The notes under the pieces are model-generated. The model searched no databases and had not been told where the DNA came from. It was given only the letters and a program-made list of their open reading frames with translations. Below, piece after piece: positions 26,968 through 34,812 of a DNA stretch of 64,000 nt. Source of the stretch: Treponema sp. (GTDB lineage Bacteria; Spirochaetota; Spirochaetia; Treponematales; Treponemataceae); the NCBI GenBank assembly GCA_017464425.1, contig JAFUDX010000040.1:80454-144453 (forward strand), read 5' to 3'. The translations under genes were made by a program, and so were the position numbers. How positions within the stretch are numbered: the stretch's first letter is position 1; every line of letters starts with the position of its first letter.

Positions 26968-27447
26968 TTAGTTTCTCCTTCTTCTATCAAAACCCGATTC
27001 CTTATAGAACCGTGCCTTTTCCTCATACATTTTTTTGTCGGCTCTTTCACACAAAGTGGCGATGGTATCCGTCTCATTCGCCTGCGCATACCCGCATGAA
27101 ATTGAAAGAAAGAGCGAGTGCGTGCCTGACCATTCTTCCGTGCGTACTTTGAGCGCGGCAATATCCTCGCGGATTTCATTTTCTTCGCTTGTGACAATCG
27201 CCGCAAATTCGTCTCCGCCCATACGATAAATGTCTGTATCCTGTCCCAGTGCCTTTTTGATGCACCGCGCCGCCCCTTTTATAAGCTCATCGCCCCTTGC
27301 ATGACCAAGCGTATCGTTTGTGTGCTTAAGAGCGTTCAAATCCATTACGATATAAAAAAGCGAAGACGGAAGCGGTTTGTCCTGGTACGCCTTTATCGCT
27401 TCCTCATACGCAAGCCGGCTTTTTAGGCCAATGCCGTTGGCGCTCAC
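26968..27447 (-). pseudogene. Truncated GGDEF domain
   Basis: The 159-aa frame starts within a GGDEF domain (NGIGLKSRLAYEEAI replaces the usual LTG-NR opening) and continues normally: DLNALKHTNDTLGHARGD, MGGDEFAAIV and CERADKKMYEEK. A stop codon lies five codons before the GTG at 27447, and any sensor part is gone. The domain itself looks intact in its active-site loop, so it could be expressed as a small enzyme, but it is more likely a remnant. It lies directly upstream of the interrupted hydrogenase-chemoreceptor gene. Confidence 0.75.
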
Positions 27448-27639
27448 ATCGCCTGTGGGTTAGTTGGAGATGGCTACCGACCCCATTCTATGAATGGTCA
27501 AAAGTGGAATTTGCCGCCACCCCGAAGGCGATTATCATTTTTGAAATATCATTCCGCTTGTTTGCTTCAAGGATATTCTTCTAAAACTCATTCCGAACAC
27601 ATAGAACATTCTGCCATATTGTTATAAACTACCTTACTC

Positions 27640-28098
27640 ATGCTTGACAAACCCGTACAACACAAAGGTGAATTTGTTCTCACAAAAAGCGGAAATCTTG
27701 ATTTTGGAGAGATTTCCGCCGATATTGCGCGGCTTATAAAGCGGCAAGCTGGAAAAATCAGGCTCAGAATCGGAGTTCAAATCGATGGTGCAGACGGGAA
27801 TTACGGCGAAAAGCACATTGAACGACCAGAACGCAAGGAAGCCCTAAAAAAATGCGGCTACAGCACGGCACGAGATTTTATTGAAGATACTTGTTCTGAC
27901 TATGATGCGATTTATCAAGGGCAAAACGGCTCGCTTATCCTCACAAAATTCTACGCTGAAAAGAACCACATTGCCATCGTAAAACTCACTCCATCCGAAA
28001 ACGGCGATTTTTACGATGTTCAGACAGGCTATCCTTCAAGGAAGAGCGGCAAAAACAAAAAACCGCTCCTCTGGGAACGCCAAAAAGAGCGGTTGTAA
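27640..28098 (+). CDS. Possible BECR-fold (phage barnase/EndoU/RelE-like) nuclease domain protein
   Basis: The 152-aa protein begins HKGEFVLTKSGNLDFGEI, has YGEKHIE (a conserved His in a turn), a middle YSTARDFIEDT helix and ends near DFYDVQTGYPSR. This order resembles the PBECR-type nuclease domains found at the ends of phage or mobile-element polyvalent proteins and polymorphic toxins. No ribosome-binding site precedes the ATG and a stop lies five codons upstream, so it may be the detached C-terminal domain of a larger protein. No immunity gene was recognised. The family call is by pattern only. Confidence 0.4.
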   Translation: MLDKPVQHKGEFVLTKSGNLDFGEISADIARLIKRQAGKIRLRIGVQIDGADGNYGEKHIERPERKEALKKCGYSTARDFIEDTCSDYDAIYQGQNGSLILTKFYAEKNHIAIVKLTPSENGDFYDVQTGYPSRKSGKNKKPLLWERQKERL

Positions 28099-28295
28099 GA
28101 GATAGAAACGGGCGCCGTCCGTTTTTTCGCACAAGTGCGAAGCCCATTTAAGCGCATTCTGTTGGGCTATCGTCTTTTACTATATCGCATTTTTACAAAA
28201 AGTCAAGTCAACGCAAACAAAAATCCCCGCCCGCAAATGAGAATTTCTAAAGTTCTCACAGAGCTTTGGAGAACACAGAGAGTACTTCGTTGTAA

Positions 28296-28347
28296 TAAAA
28301 AAAACACCTCAGTCACATTGGTAAATAAAATAACATGACTGAGGTGT
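28296..28347 (-). terminator. Rho-independent terminator downstream of adhE
   Basis: On the minus strand ACACCTCAGTCA and TGACTGAGGTGT (28304-28347) form a perfect 12-bp stem, followed by eight T residues. It lies about 125 nt beyond the adhE stop. Confidence 0.8.
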
Positions 28348-28423
28348 AAAACTAGAGAACACAAAAATTCTCTCTGTGAACTCTGTGCCCTACGCAACAT
28401 AGTTGCTTCGGAGAATCGCTAGA

Positions 28424-28445
28424 AACGCTTCTCAAGCGTTTTTTT
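28424..28445 (+). terminator. Rho-independent terminator, plus strand
   Basis: AACGCTT, loop CTC, AAGCGTT, then five more T residues. It would stop plus-strand transcripts coming from the nuclease-like gene before they run into adhE antisense. Confidence 0.65.
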
Positions 28446-28473
28446 AACGCTCCCTATCTGTGAGGAATTCTAA

Positions 28474-31101
28474 CTACTCTTTTGCGACAAACTCTTCCGT
28501 GTAGTACGCATCGGTGAGAATCTTTTTCATGTCCTCAACGAGCGGAACACGCGGGTTGACTGGTGAACACTGGTCTTCGTAGGCAAGGTACGCGAGTTTC
28601 TCGACATTTGCGAGGTACTCTTTTTCGTCCAAGCCCTGTCCCTTGAAGTTCATCACGATTCCCAAGCGCATACCGAGTTCGCCACACGCCTTTGCGTAAG
28701 ACTCAACACCCTCTTCCGTTGTTTTTGCAGGAAGACCGAGCATGCGAGCCAATTCAGCGTAGCGTTCAGCTGCCTTGTAGTAGTTGTATTTTGGCCATGT
28801 TGAGAGCTTATCCGGCTGAGTTCCGTTGTAGCGGATTGTGAAAGGCAGGAGGATTGCATTTGCCCGTCCGTGTGGAACATGGAATTCACCGCCGATTTTG
28901 TGAGCCATAGAGTGGTTCATGCCAAGGAAGGCGTTTGCGAATGCCATACCGGCGAGACAAGAAGCGTTGTGCATCTTCTCTTTTGCCTCCACATCTGCAG
29001 CTCCGTTGTTGTAAGAGCGCTCAAGGTACTTGAATACCATCTTGATTGCCTGAATACAAAGACCGTCAGTGTAGTCGTTCGCCATTGTTGAGACATAAGC
29101 CTCAGTTGCGTGGGTAAGAACATCCATACCTGTGTCGGCAACGATTTTCTTCGGCAGGCTGTAAGTGAATGTCGGGTCAACAATAGCGATTGTCGGTGTG
29201 AGAGAATAGTCAGCGAGAGGATATTTCTTGTGCTCCTCTTTGTCCGTGATAACTGCGAACGGAGTAACCTCTGAACCTGTACCAGATGTTGTCGGGATAC
29301 AAACAAGCTGAGCCTTTTTTCCCAAGTCCGGGTAGCGGAAAGCACGCTTACGGATATCCATGAACTTCTGTTTAAGGTCGTTGAAGTCAACTTCCGGGTA
29401 CTCGTAGAAAAGCCACATACCTTTTGCACAGTCCATGCTAGAGCCGCCACCAAGAGCGATGATTGTGTCAGGAGCGAATGTGCGCATAAGCTCGACACCT
29501 TCGCGTACAGTCTGGATTGACGGATCCGGCTCGACATCACAGAAGAGCTGGTACTGAACAGGGTCGCGGCGGAGCTTCAACTGGTCAGTGATTTTGTCAA
29601 CGAAGCCAAGCTCGACCATAGAGCGGTCTGTTACGATGATAACTTTGTGAACATCCTTCATCTGATGGATGTATTCGATTGAATCACGCTCAAAGAAGAT
29701 TTTTGACGGTACTTTGAACCACTGCATATTATTTCGTCTCCTACCCAATTTCTTAATGTTCAAAAGATTGACGGCGCTTACATTGTCGTCAGTTGAGTTG
29801 TGTCCATAAGAACCACAACCAAGAGTGAGAGAAGGAATGAATGCGTTGTAGACATTACCGATACCGCCGAATGTTGACGGAGAGTTCCAGATAACGCGGA
29901 TTGCAGGAACGAGGTCTCCGAATTTCTCAGCGAGAGCCTTGTCCTTTGTGTGGATTGCAGCCGAGTGACCGAGACCACCGAATTCGAGGAACTGTTTTGC
30001 CTTTTTGAGGCCGTCTTCTGTTGAAGAAGCCTTGAGGACTGCCAGAACAGGAGAAAGCTTTTCGCGAGTGAGAGGCTCGTTGATTCCGACTTCCTTACAC
30101 TCAACCAGAATGATGCTTGTGCGCTCAGGGATGTCAAAACCAGCATTCTTTGCGAGAACGACAGGATTCATGCCCGGAACAGCGGCATTAAGTTTAGCGA
30201 CAGTCGGGTCGCCGTCAACGCCGAACATGTATTTCTCAAGCATTTTCTTTTCGGCATCGTTACACATATATGCACGATACTCTTTGAAAGTTTTGATGGC
30301 CTCGCTGTAGATTTCTTTGTCGATGATGGCGCCCTGCTCAGAAGCACAAATCATGCCGTTATCGAATGCCTTTGACATAACGATGTCGTTGACAGCCTGC
30401 TTCAAGTCGCAAGATTTTTCGACATAGGCAGGAACATTGCCCGCGCCAACGCCGAGAGCCGGTTTACCCTGAGAATAAGCAGAGCGAACCATTGCGTTAC
30501 CACCGGTAGCGAGGATAGTAGCAACTCCCTCATGCCCAATCAAGAGATTTGTTTTTTCGAGAGAAGGCTCTTCAATCCACTGAATACAATCTTTTGGAGC
30601 GCCAGCGGCAACGGCAGCATCATAAACGACCTTTGCAGCAGCGATAGAACACTTGATTGCGCTTGGATGGAAAGAGAAAATAATCGGATTTCGAGTTTTG
30701 AGACAGATAAGAGATTTGAAAATTGCCGTAGAAGTTGGGTTTGTGACTGGGGTGAGACCTGCCACAACGCCGACTGGTTCAGCGATTTTTACGATACCAG
30801 TAACATCGTCATCTTCGACAACGCCGACTGTTTTGAGGTGGCGCATATGGTTTACGACATATTCACACGCGAAGAGATTCTTTGTGGCCTTATCTTCAAA
30901 AACACCACGCTTTGTTTCTTCGACTGCAAGTTTTGCAAGCGAACCGTGATGGTCAAGGGCTGCAACGCTGGCCTTTGCAACGATGTAGTCAATCTTTTCC
31001 TGATCATAAGAAGCATACGCTTCCAACGCCTTCTGAGCTTTTGCGACAAGGGCGTTGATTTCTTTCTGTGGTTCTGAAAGTTCTTTGTTTTCTTCAGCCA
31101 T
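28474..31101 (-). CDS. adhE: Bifunctional acetaldehyde-CoA / alcohol dehydrogenase
   Basis: The 875-aa protein has the normal AdhE length and layout. The N-terminal CoA-acylating aldehyde dehydrogenase part has GVVAGLTPVTNPTSTA near 110-125 and the catalytic cysteine in DNGMICASEQ (about 245-254). The C-terminal iron alcohol dehydrogenase part starts near 450, with the NAD motif GGGSSMDCAKGMW and metal-site HxxxxH-type residues around AHKIGGEFHVPHG. It converts acetyl-CoA to ethanol and reoxidises NADH, pointing to a fermentative anaerobe. An AGGAG site lies 9 nt before the ATG. It is transcribed alone. Confidence 0.97.
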   Translation of the reverse strand: MAEENKELSEPQKEINALVAKAQKALEAYASYDQEKIDYIVAKASVAALDHHGSLAKLAVEETKRGVFEDKATKNLFACEYVVNHMRHLKTVGVVEDDDVTGIVKIAEPVGVVAGLTPVTNPTSTAIFKSLICLKTRNPIIFSFHPSAIKCSIAAAKVVYDAAVAAGAPKDCIQWIEEPSLEKTNLLIGHEGVATILATGGNAMVRSAYSQGKPALGVGAGNVPAYVEKSCDLKQAVNDIVMSKAFDNGMICASEQGAIIDKEIYSEAIKTFKEYRAYMCNDAEKKMLEKYMFGVDGDPTVAKLNAAVPGMNPVVLAKNAGFDIPERTSIILVECKEVGINEPLTREKLSPVLAVLKASSTEDGLKKAKQFLEFGGLGHSAAIHTKDKALAEKFGDLVPAIRVIWNSPSTFGGIGNVYNAFIPSLTLGCGSYGHNSTDDNVSAVNLLNIKKLGRRRNNMQWFKVPSKIFFERDSIEYIHQMKDVHKVIIVTDRSMVELGFVDKITDQLKLRRDPVQYQLFCDVEPDPSIQTVREGVELMRTFAPDTIIALGGGSSMDCAKGMWLFYEYPEVDFNDLKQKFMDIRKRAFRYPDLGKKAQLVCIPTTSGTGSEVTPFAVITDKEEHKKYPLADYSLTPTIAIVDPTFTYSLPKKIVADTGMDVLTHATEAYVSTMANDYTDGLCIQAIKMVFKYLERSYNNGAADVEAKEKMHNASCLAGMAFANAFLGMNHSMAHKIGGEFHVPHGRANAILLPFTIRYNGTQPDKLSTWPKYNYYKAAERYAELARMLGLPAKTTEEGVESYAKACGELGMRLGIVMNFKGQGLDEKEYLANVEKLAYLAYEDQCSPVNPRVPLVEDMKKILTDAYYTEEFVAKE

Positions 31102-31138
31102 TCTGTGATTCTCCTATAAAAAGAAATATAAGGTTATT

Positions 31139-32062
31139 TTAACACAAAGTTTTTAATTCTTCTATGGATTTTAAAATTTTCTTTACTAAAAAAAGCGATT
31201 CCACCGTAAGACTTAAAAAATTATCGTATTCGGTATGGAAAAGCCGCCATGTTTTGGGCATTTGCTCTTGATATTTGAATTTCTGAATCGAAATGTCGGT
31301 TGCATTTTGGGAAGAAAAGTCGATTGTACAGTTCATCACCGCCTTTTCAAGGTTTTTGTCCGTCATGAGATTTTTATAATAGAAAGAAACTTCGTCTTTG
31401 GGCAAAAAGGTAATCGCCACGGCAGGAATTCCGCACGCAAGAAAGCCCGCGTTGTCGCTGTAGGGCACAGGAAGCGTCATCCAAGAATTTTTCGCCGCCG
31501 TTTTCAAGAGATTTTGCGTCCGCTCGTACAAATCAACGAATTTCTTTTTGAACTGGGGATTTACTTTTGAGTCCAAGCCCGCCCGTGCAAGAATCGCAAC
31601 ATCTCCCCGCCCGCACGCATCGAACACATACACATCATCGTTCGTAATGCCAAGTTTTCGGAACAGCTCGGCAAGCGCAAACGCCCCCTGTGAAGAAACG
31701 CCCGCTTCGCCCAGCTCCTCGCCGTCGGTAAAGAAAATGCGGATATTGTGCGCCTTTTTTGACTTCAGTAAATCAGCGGCAAAATCAGCAAGCGCGAAAT
31801 TCGCAAAAGAATTGTCGTTCGCGCCAGGACTTCCCGCAACTCGGTCATAATGGGAAATTATCGTTTTGATTTTGAACATGGGATTGTACGCGCTCGATGG
31901 AAAATTGACATACAAATGCTTTTTTCCTTCAAGCGAAATGACCGAAGTTTGAACGCCGTGCTCAGAAAGATAGTTCTGCAAAAAAGAAAGCCTATCGCAA
32001 TCCGCGGCAATGTATTTTTGAAAAGAAACGGAATCAAAATCAGAAGATAGATTAGTGTACAT
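31139..32062 (-). CDS. M28-family zinc peptidase-like protein
   Basis: The 307-aa protein shows the M28 metal-ligand pattern in order: SHYDRV (His-x-Asp), GANDNS, DGEELGEAG and DACGRGD. This suggests a two-zinc aminopeptidase or a related amidohydrolase acting on peptides. No signal peptide is present, so it is probably cytoplasmic. It is divergent from the 645-aa unknown and 37 nt upstream of the adhE start on the same strand. No Shine-Dalgarno sequence is evident; a weak TAATCT lies 6 nt before the ATG, which may make it another leaderless gene. Confidence 0.8.
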   Translation of the reverse strand: MYTNLSSDFDSVSFQKYIAADCDRLSFLQNYLSEHGVQTSVISLEGKKHLYVNFPSSAYNPMFKIKTIISHYDRVAGSPGANDNSFANFALADFAADLLKSKKAHNIRIFFTDGEELGEAGVSSQGAFALAELFRKLGITNDDVYVFDACGRGDVAILARAGLDSKVNPQFKKKFVDLYERTQNLLKTAAKNSWMTLPVPYSDNAGFLACGIPAVAITFLPKDEVSFYYKNLMTDKNLEKAVMNCTIDFSSQNATDISIQKFKYQEQMPKTWRLFHTEYDNFLSLTVESLFLVKKILKSIEELKTLC

Positions 32063-32084
32063 TTTTAAAGATTACTGATAGAAT
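32056..32084 (+). promoter_or_regulatory. Promoter of the 645-aa unknown (leaderless)
   Basis: TGTACA (32056-32061), 17 nt, TAGAAT (32079-32084), then 6 nt (GATGTT) and the ATG at 32091. No Shine-Dalgarno sequence is visible. Confidence 0.55.
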
Positions 32085-32090
32085 GATGTT

Positions 32091-34028
32091 ATGGCAACAA
32101 CTACAAGTATCATAGTTTTATTAAAATTTTTTGCAACGCGGCAAAATAATGCTATTGTTGACTACCGAGATTTTTGCGAGTATCTAAAAAAGTATTCTGA
32201 ACACCACCTTGAAGAGCAGCCCACCTTAGTCAGTTACATCGAAGATCCAGTTCCCGCACTTCAAATCGAATTAGACAAACTCGTCGAAAACCGGCTTATC
32301 GTCATCATAAACACATCCGCAGAAAAACAAGGTATCGTTGTCATCCCCTATTATATCGAACGATTTGCCGAACGATATAAAGATATTGCCGTCAATCCCA
32401 GCCTGCCCTTTCCATCCGAAGCAGACTTACCGCGTGGTACGCCAAAAGAAATTATCACGCGTGAAAATTCCTCTGAATTAATCGCCAAACTTTTAAAGCA
32501 TCAGGACATAAACGACAAAACACTGTACGGGCTTACGCTTCCGCACAATGCGCCATCGATTCTGCTGCCCTCTAGTGTTTCGGTCGTTACGCTGATTGAA
32601 GATGCCGTTGGAAAAATCCAGAATATGCTCAAAAAAGAAGAGCATCACGATTACTTCCTCAAAAAACTCACGGTTTCAAATCCTGGCCGCGAAATGATTA
32701 TCAAGAATTTCTTCAATTCATTCGTTGACCGCCCGGATCATTCACTCGAAACATTGAGCCAAACCACCGAAAGTTTTTACCTGTGGAATCAGCTCTGCTT
32801 TTTTATCAAACAAGATTACGAAAAAATCAAAGATTACACCCAAGAAGATTTGTCGTGCTTGCAGGCCGTGTACATTACAGAAGTCGGCGCAAATTATTTC
32901 AAAAACGAAGCCGCCGAGAATGCCAAAAAAGAAGGTGCCTTAAAAACGCTCGAAACGCTTTTGATGAAGCCACCGTACTATTTCACCTTTGACGAAATCA
33001 TCAAATTCACGGACAACAAGGGATTGCCGCTTTTAGGGCAGTACACCGAAGACGAACTCAAAGAATATTTGCACAAAAAAACGCAGGAAGCCCCCGTTCA
33101 GGAACTTCCCGACCTGCTTGTCTTTAAGACATACGATGACACACGCTATTTCATCTTCAAAAGCAAGGTCTTGCAACTCATTCTTCGCCTCTGCACTGAT
33201 GCCCGCATTTCCGTTCTCGAAGCAATCAAAAACCACTGGTCAGAAGTGCTCAAGCAATTCGATTCGCTTCCCGAAATGAAGGATCAGAATGCCTTTGAAG
33301 GCCGTCTCGAAAAAGAAATCCGTGTCCAGTCTCCCATTTTAAGCGCGTTGCTGCACTCTTCATTCCTGCCACTTTTAAGCTACGATGCCTCTGGTGGTGA
33401 CGATACGAGCAAAATCAGTCTGTTTGTAAACGGCCAGCTTTTACCGTACAGCGACATTCTTTTGATGAGCCGTCAGGAAATTCTAAACGACGCCAAAATC
33501 ATGCTTCCATTCTGGTACTCAATGCCAATCGTCTCATGGATTGCAAAATTGCTCTTGCGCCCGCCAAAGTCAAAGCGCAACAAAAAGCAAAAGACAAAGG
33601 CAGAACTCTACCGCGAAGAAGAAGCCGCAAAAAGCAAAGAAGACGAAACAACGGCAATGATTTCACAAAATGCCGCAGTAAGCAAAAAGGTTGCTTTGCG
33701 TGAAGCCGCCAGAAGTGCAGAACAGGCATTTGTTCCCGCAAGTTCTACGCTCAACCGCGAGCTTGATTCTTACGAGCGAATGTGGAATCACCGACTCGGA
33801 AACGAAACGCACAACAATCTTACCGAAGATGTCAACTCGCTCATCCGTGACTACATCAGAAAGACAATCCGCACAATGAAGGTCGAAAGTTTTACTGTTG
33901 AGCGAATCGAAAGCCTTGCCGAAAGTTTGATGAACGCACCAGGCTTGCAAAAGATTCGTGAGCGCGATGCCCTGTTCATGTACATAAAACTGTACATGAT
34001 TAAGCTCGTCAAAAACATCCCGATGTAA
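32091..34028 (+). CDS. Conserved-looking protein of unknown function, 645 aa
   Basis: No family was recognised. The protein is soluble and charged, mostly helical by composition, with a lysine-rich stretch around 490-505 (PPKSKRNKKQKTKAELY) and an acidic, coiled-coil-like segment after it. The first 100 residues look like a winged-helix or helical module (VDYRDFCEYLKKYSEHH). The C-terminal 80 residues are helical (LIRDYIRKTIRTMKVESF). It is followed by ssb on the same strand, which might hint at a DNA-related job, but the two are separated by a regulatory-looking element. The function is unknown. Confidence 0.65.
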   Translation: MATTTSIIVLLKFFATRQNNAIVDYRDFCEYLKKYSEHHLEEQPTLVSYIEDPVPALQIELDKLVENRLIVIINTSAEKQGIVVIPYYIERFAERYKDIAVNPSLPFPSEADLPRGTPKEIITRENSSELIAKLLKHQDINDKTLYGLTLPHNAPSILLPSSVSVVTLIEDAVGKIQNMLKKEEHHDYFLKKLTVSNPGREMIIKNFFNSFVDRPDHSLETLSQTTESFYLWNQLCFFIKQDYEKIKDYTQEDLSCLQAVYITEVGANYFKNEAAENAKKEGALKTLETLLMKPPYYFTFDEIIKFTDNKGLPLLGQYTEDELKEYLHKKTQEAPVQELPDLLVFKTYDDTRYFIFKSKVLQLILRLCTDARISVLEAIKNHWSEVLKQFDSLPEMKDQNAFEGRLEKEIRVQSPILSALLHSSFLPLLSYDASGGDDTSKISLFVNGQLLPYSDILLMSRQEILNDAKIMLPFWYSMPIVSWIAKLLLRPPKSKRNKKQKTKAELYREEEAAKSKEDETTAMISQNAAVSKKVALREAARSAEQAFVPASSTLNRELDSYERMWNHRLGNETHNNLTEDVNSLIRDYIRKTIRTMKVESFTVERIESLAESLMNAPGLQKIRERDALFMYIKLYMIKLVKNIPM

Positions 34029-34033
34029 GCATA

Positions 34034-34151
34034 AAATCTCCAAAATCTCCAATTCTTCTCTTTCCCGTAAAAAAAATTCGTTTTTTTTTCAAAAATTTTT
34101 GCTTTGCGTTGCCGAAAACCGAAAAATTTTGCAAATAAATAGGTGAACGAG
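34034..34151 (+). repeat. AT-rich ~115-bp element upstream of ssb, shared with 40917-41033
   Basis: It matches the minus strand of 40917-41033 over its whole length: a CTCC-rich start, poly-A and poly-T runs, GTTGCCGAAAACCG (34108-34121), GAAAAATTTT, then an AATAAATAGG end. It lies between the 645-aa gene and ssb, in the same orientation relative to the downstream gene as the other copy. Confidence 0.75.
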
Positions 34152-34220
34152 GGGAAGAGCTTGTTCAGCCCAAAAAACATCGGCCGGGTTTTAGGGAAAT
34201 TCTATTTTTGGAGTAATACT

Positions 34221-34679
34221 ATGAATCAAATGAATCAAATCGTCATCGAAGGAAATGTCGTACGCGACACTCAGGTAAAAGAAACACCGCGAGGCACAAA
34301 GGTCTGCCTTGTTTCCATCGCCACAAACCGCTTTTACCGGGATATGAAAGGTGCGTTCCAAAAGGAAGTCGCATTCTTCGATGTGGAGGCATGGGGCGAA
34401 AATTTCAGCAGCAGAATCGCACGCATGGCAAAAAAAGGGCGCGGTTTGCGGGTGGTCGGCAGGCTCAAGCAAGACCGCTGGAAGACACAGGAAGGCAAAA
34501 ATGCCTCAAAAGTTTCAATTATCGCGGAGCACATCGATTTTCAGCCGGATAAATCAAGCGGAAATTCTGACGGAAATGCAAAAAATATGGCAGAAAGTGC
34601 CACCGAAGGCATGATGGCAGAAGCCGCTTTTGCAGAAACTGACAGTGAATTTATGGACGGAGGTGAAGCCGTTTTTTAA
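34221..34679 (+). CDS. ssb: Single-stranded DNA-binding protein
   Basis: The 152-aa protein has the OB-fold of bacterial SSB: MNQIVIEGNVVRDTQVKET, VSIATNRFYRD, FFDVEAWGENF, KKGRGLRVVGRLKQDRW, then a disordered Ser/Asn/Ala-rich tail ending EFMDGGEAVF. This acidic tail differs from the usual DDDIPF tip but keeps a terminal hydrophobic Phe. It binds ssDNA in replication and repair. The ATG at 34221 has GGAG 8 nt upstream; a longer frame from 34143 is unlikely because the extra residues do not resemble SSB. Confidence 0.93.
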   Translation: MNQMNQIVIEGNVVRDTQVKETPRGTKVCLVSIATNRFYRDMKGAFQKEVAFFDVEAWGENFSSRIARMAKKGRGLRVVGRLKQDRWKTQEGKNASKVSIIAEHIDFQPDKSSGNSDGNAKNMAESATEGMMAEAAFAETDSEFMDGGEAVF

Positions 34680-34687
34680 AATAGATT

Positions 34688-34713
34688 GGACTGTCTTGTG
34701 TTTCAGACAGTCC
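34688..34713 (+). terminator. Stem-loop after ssb
   Basis: GGACTGTC and GACAGTCC pair around a 10-nt loop and are followed by TTTC. A second inverted pair, GGTACAGATGAAAG (from 34719) and CTTTCATCTGTACC (to 34823), spans the space to the convergent U32 gene and includes its stop codon. Confidence 0.6.
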
Positions 34714-34812
34714 TTTCAGGTACAGATGAAAGAAAAAACGGTTACGCCTTTTTTCATAAATTGCGCATGAGTTTTTGTTTTGGTATTTTTCCCTCCTATA
34801 AAGCCTCTACTT

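Larger units (their letters stand above)
28099..28473. other. Intergenic region with several stem-loops between the nuclease-like gene and adhE
   Basis: This 375-nt stretch holds a GC-rich ACGGGCGCCGT hairpin followed by TTTTTT (near 28110), the adhE terminator, a pair of CACAGAG/CTCTGTG imperfect inverted repeats flanking that terminator (28258-28286 and 28360-28394), and a plus-strand terminator at 28424. No gene is visible. Confidence 0.6.

Noticed and set aside
27448..27639. Looked for the missing front of the GGDEF remnant.
   Set aside because: The 192-nt stretch has no readable sensor sequence in any frame and no repeat borders; nothing could be supported.
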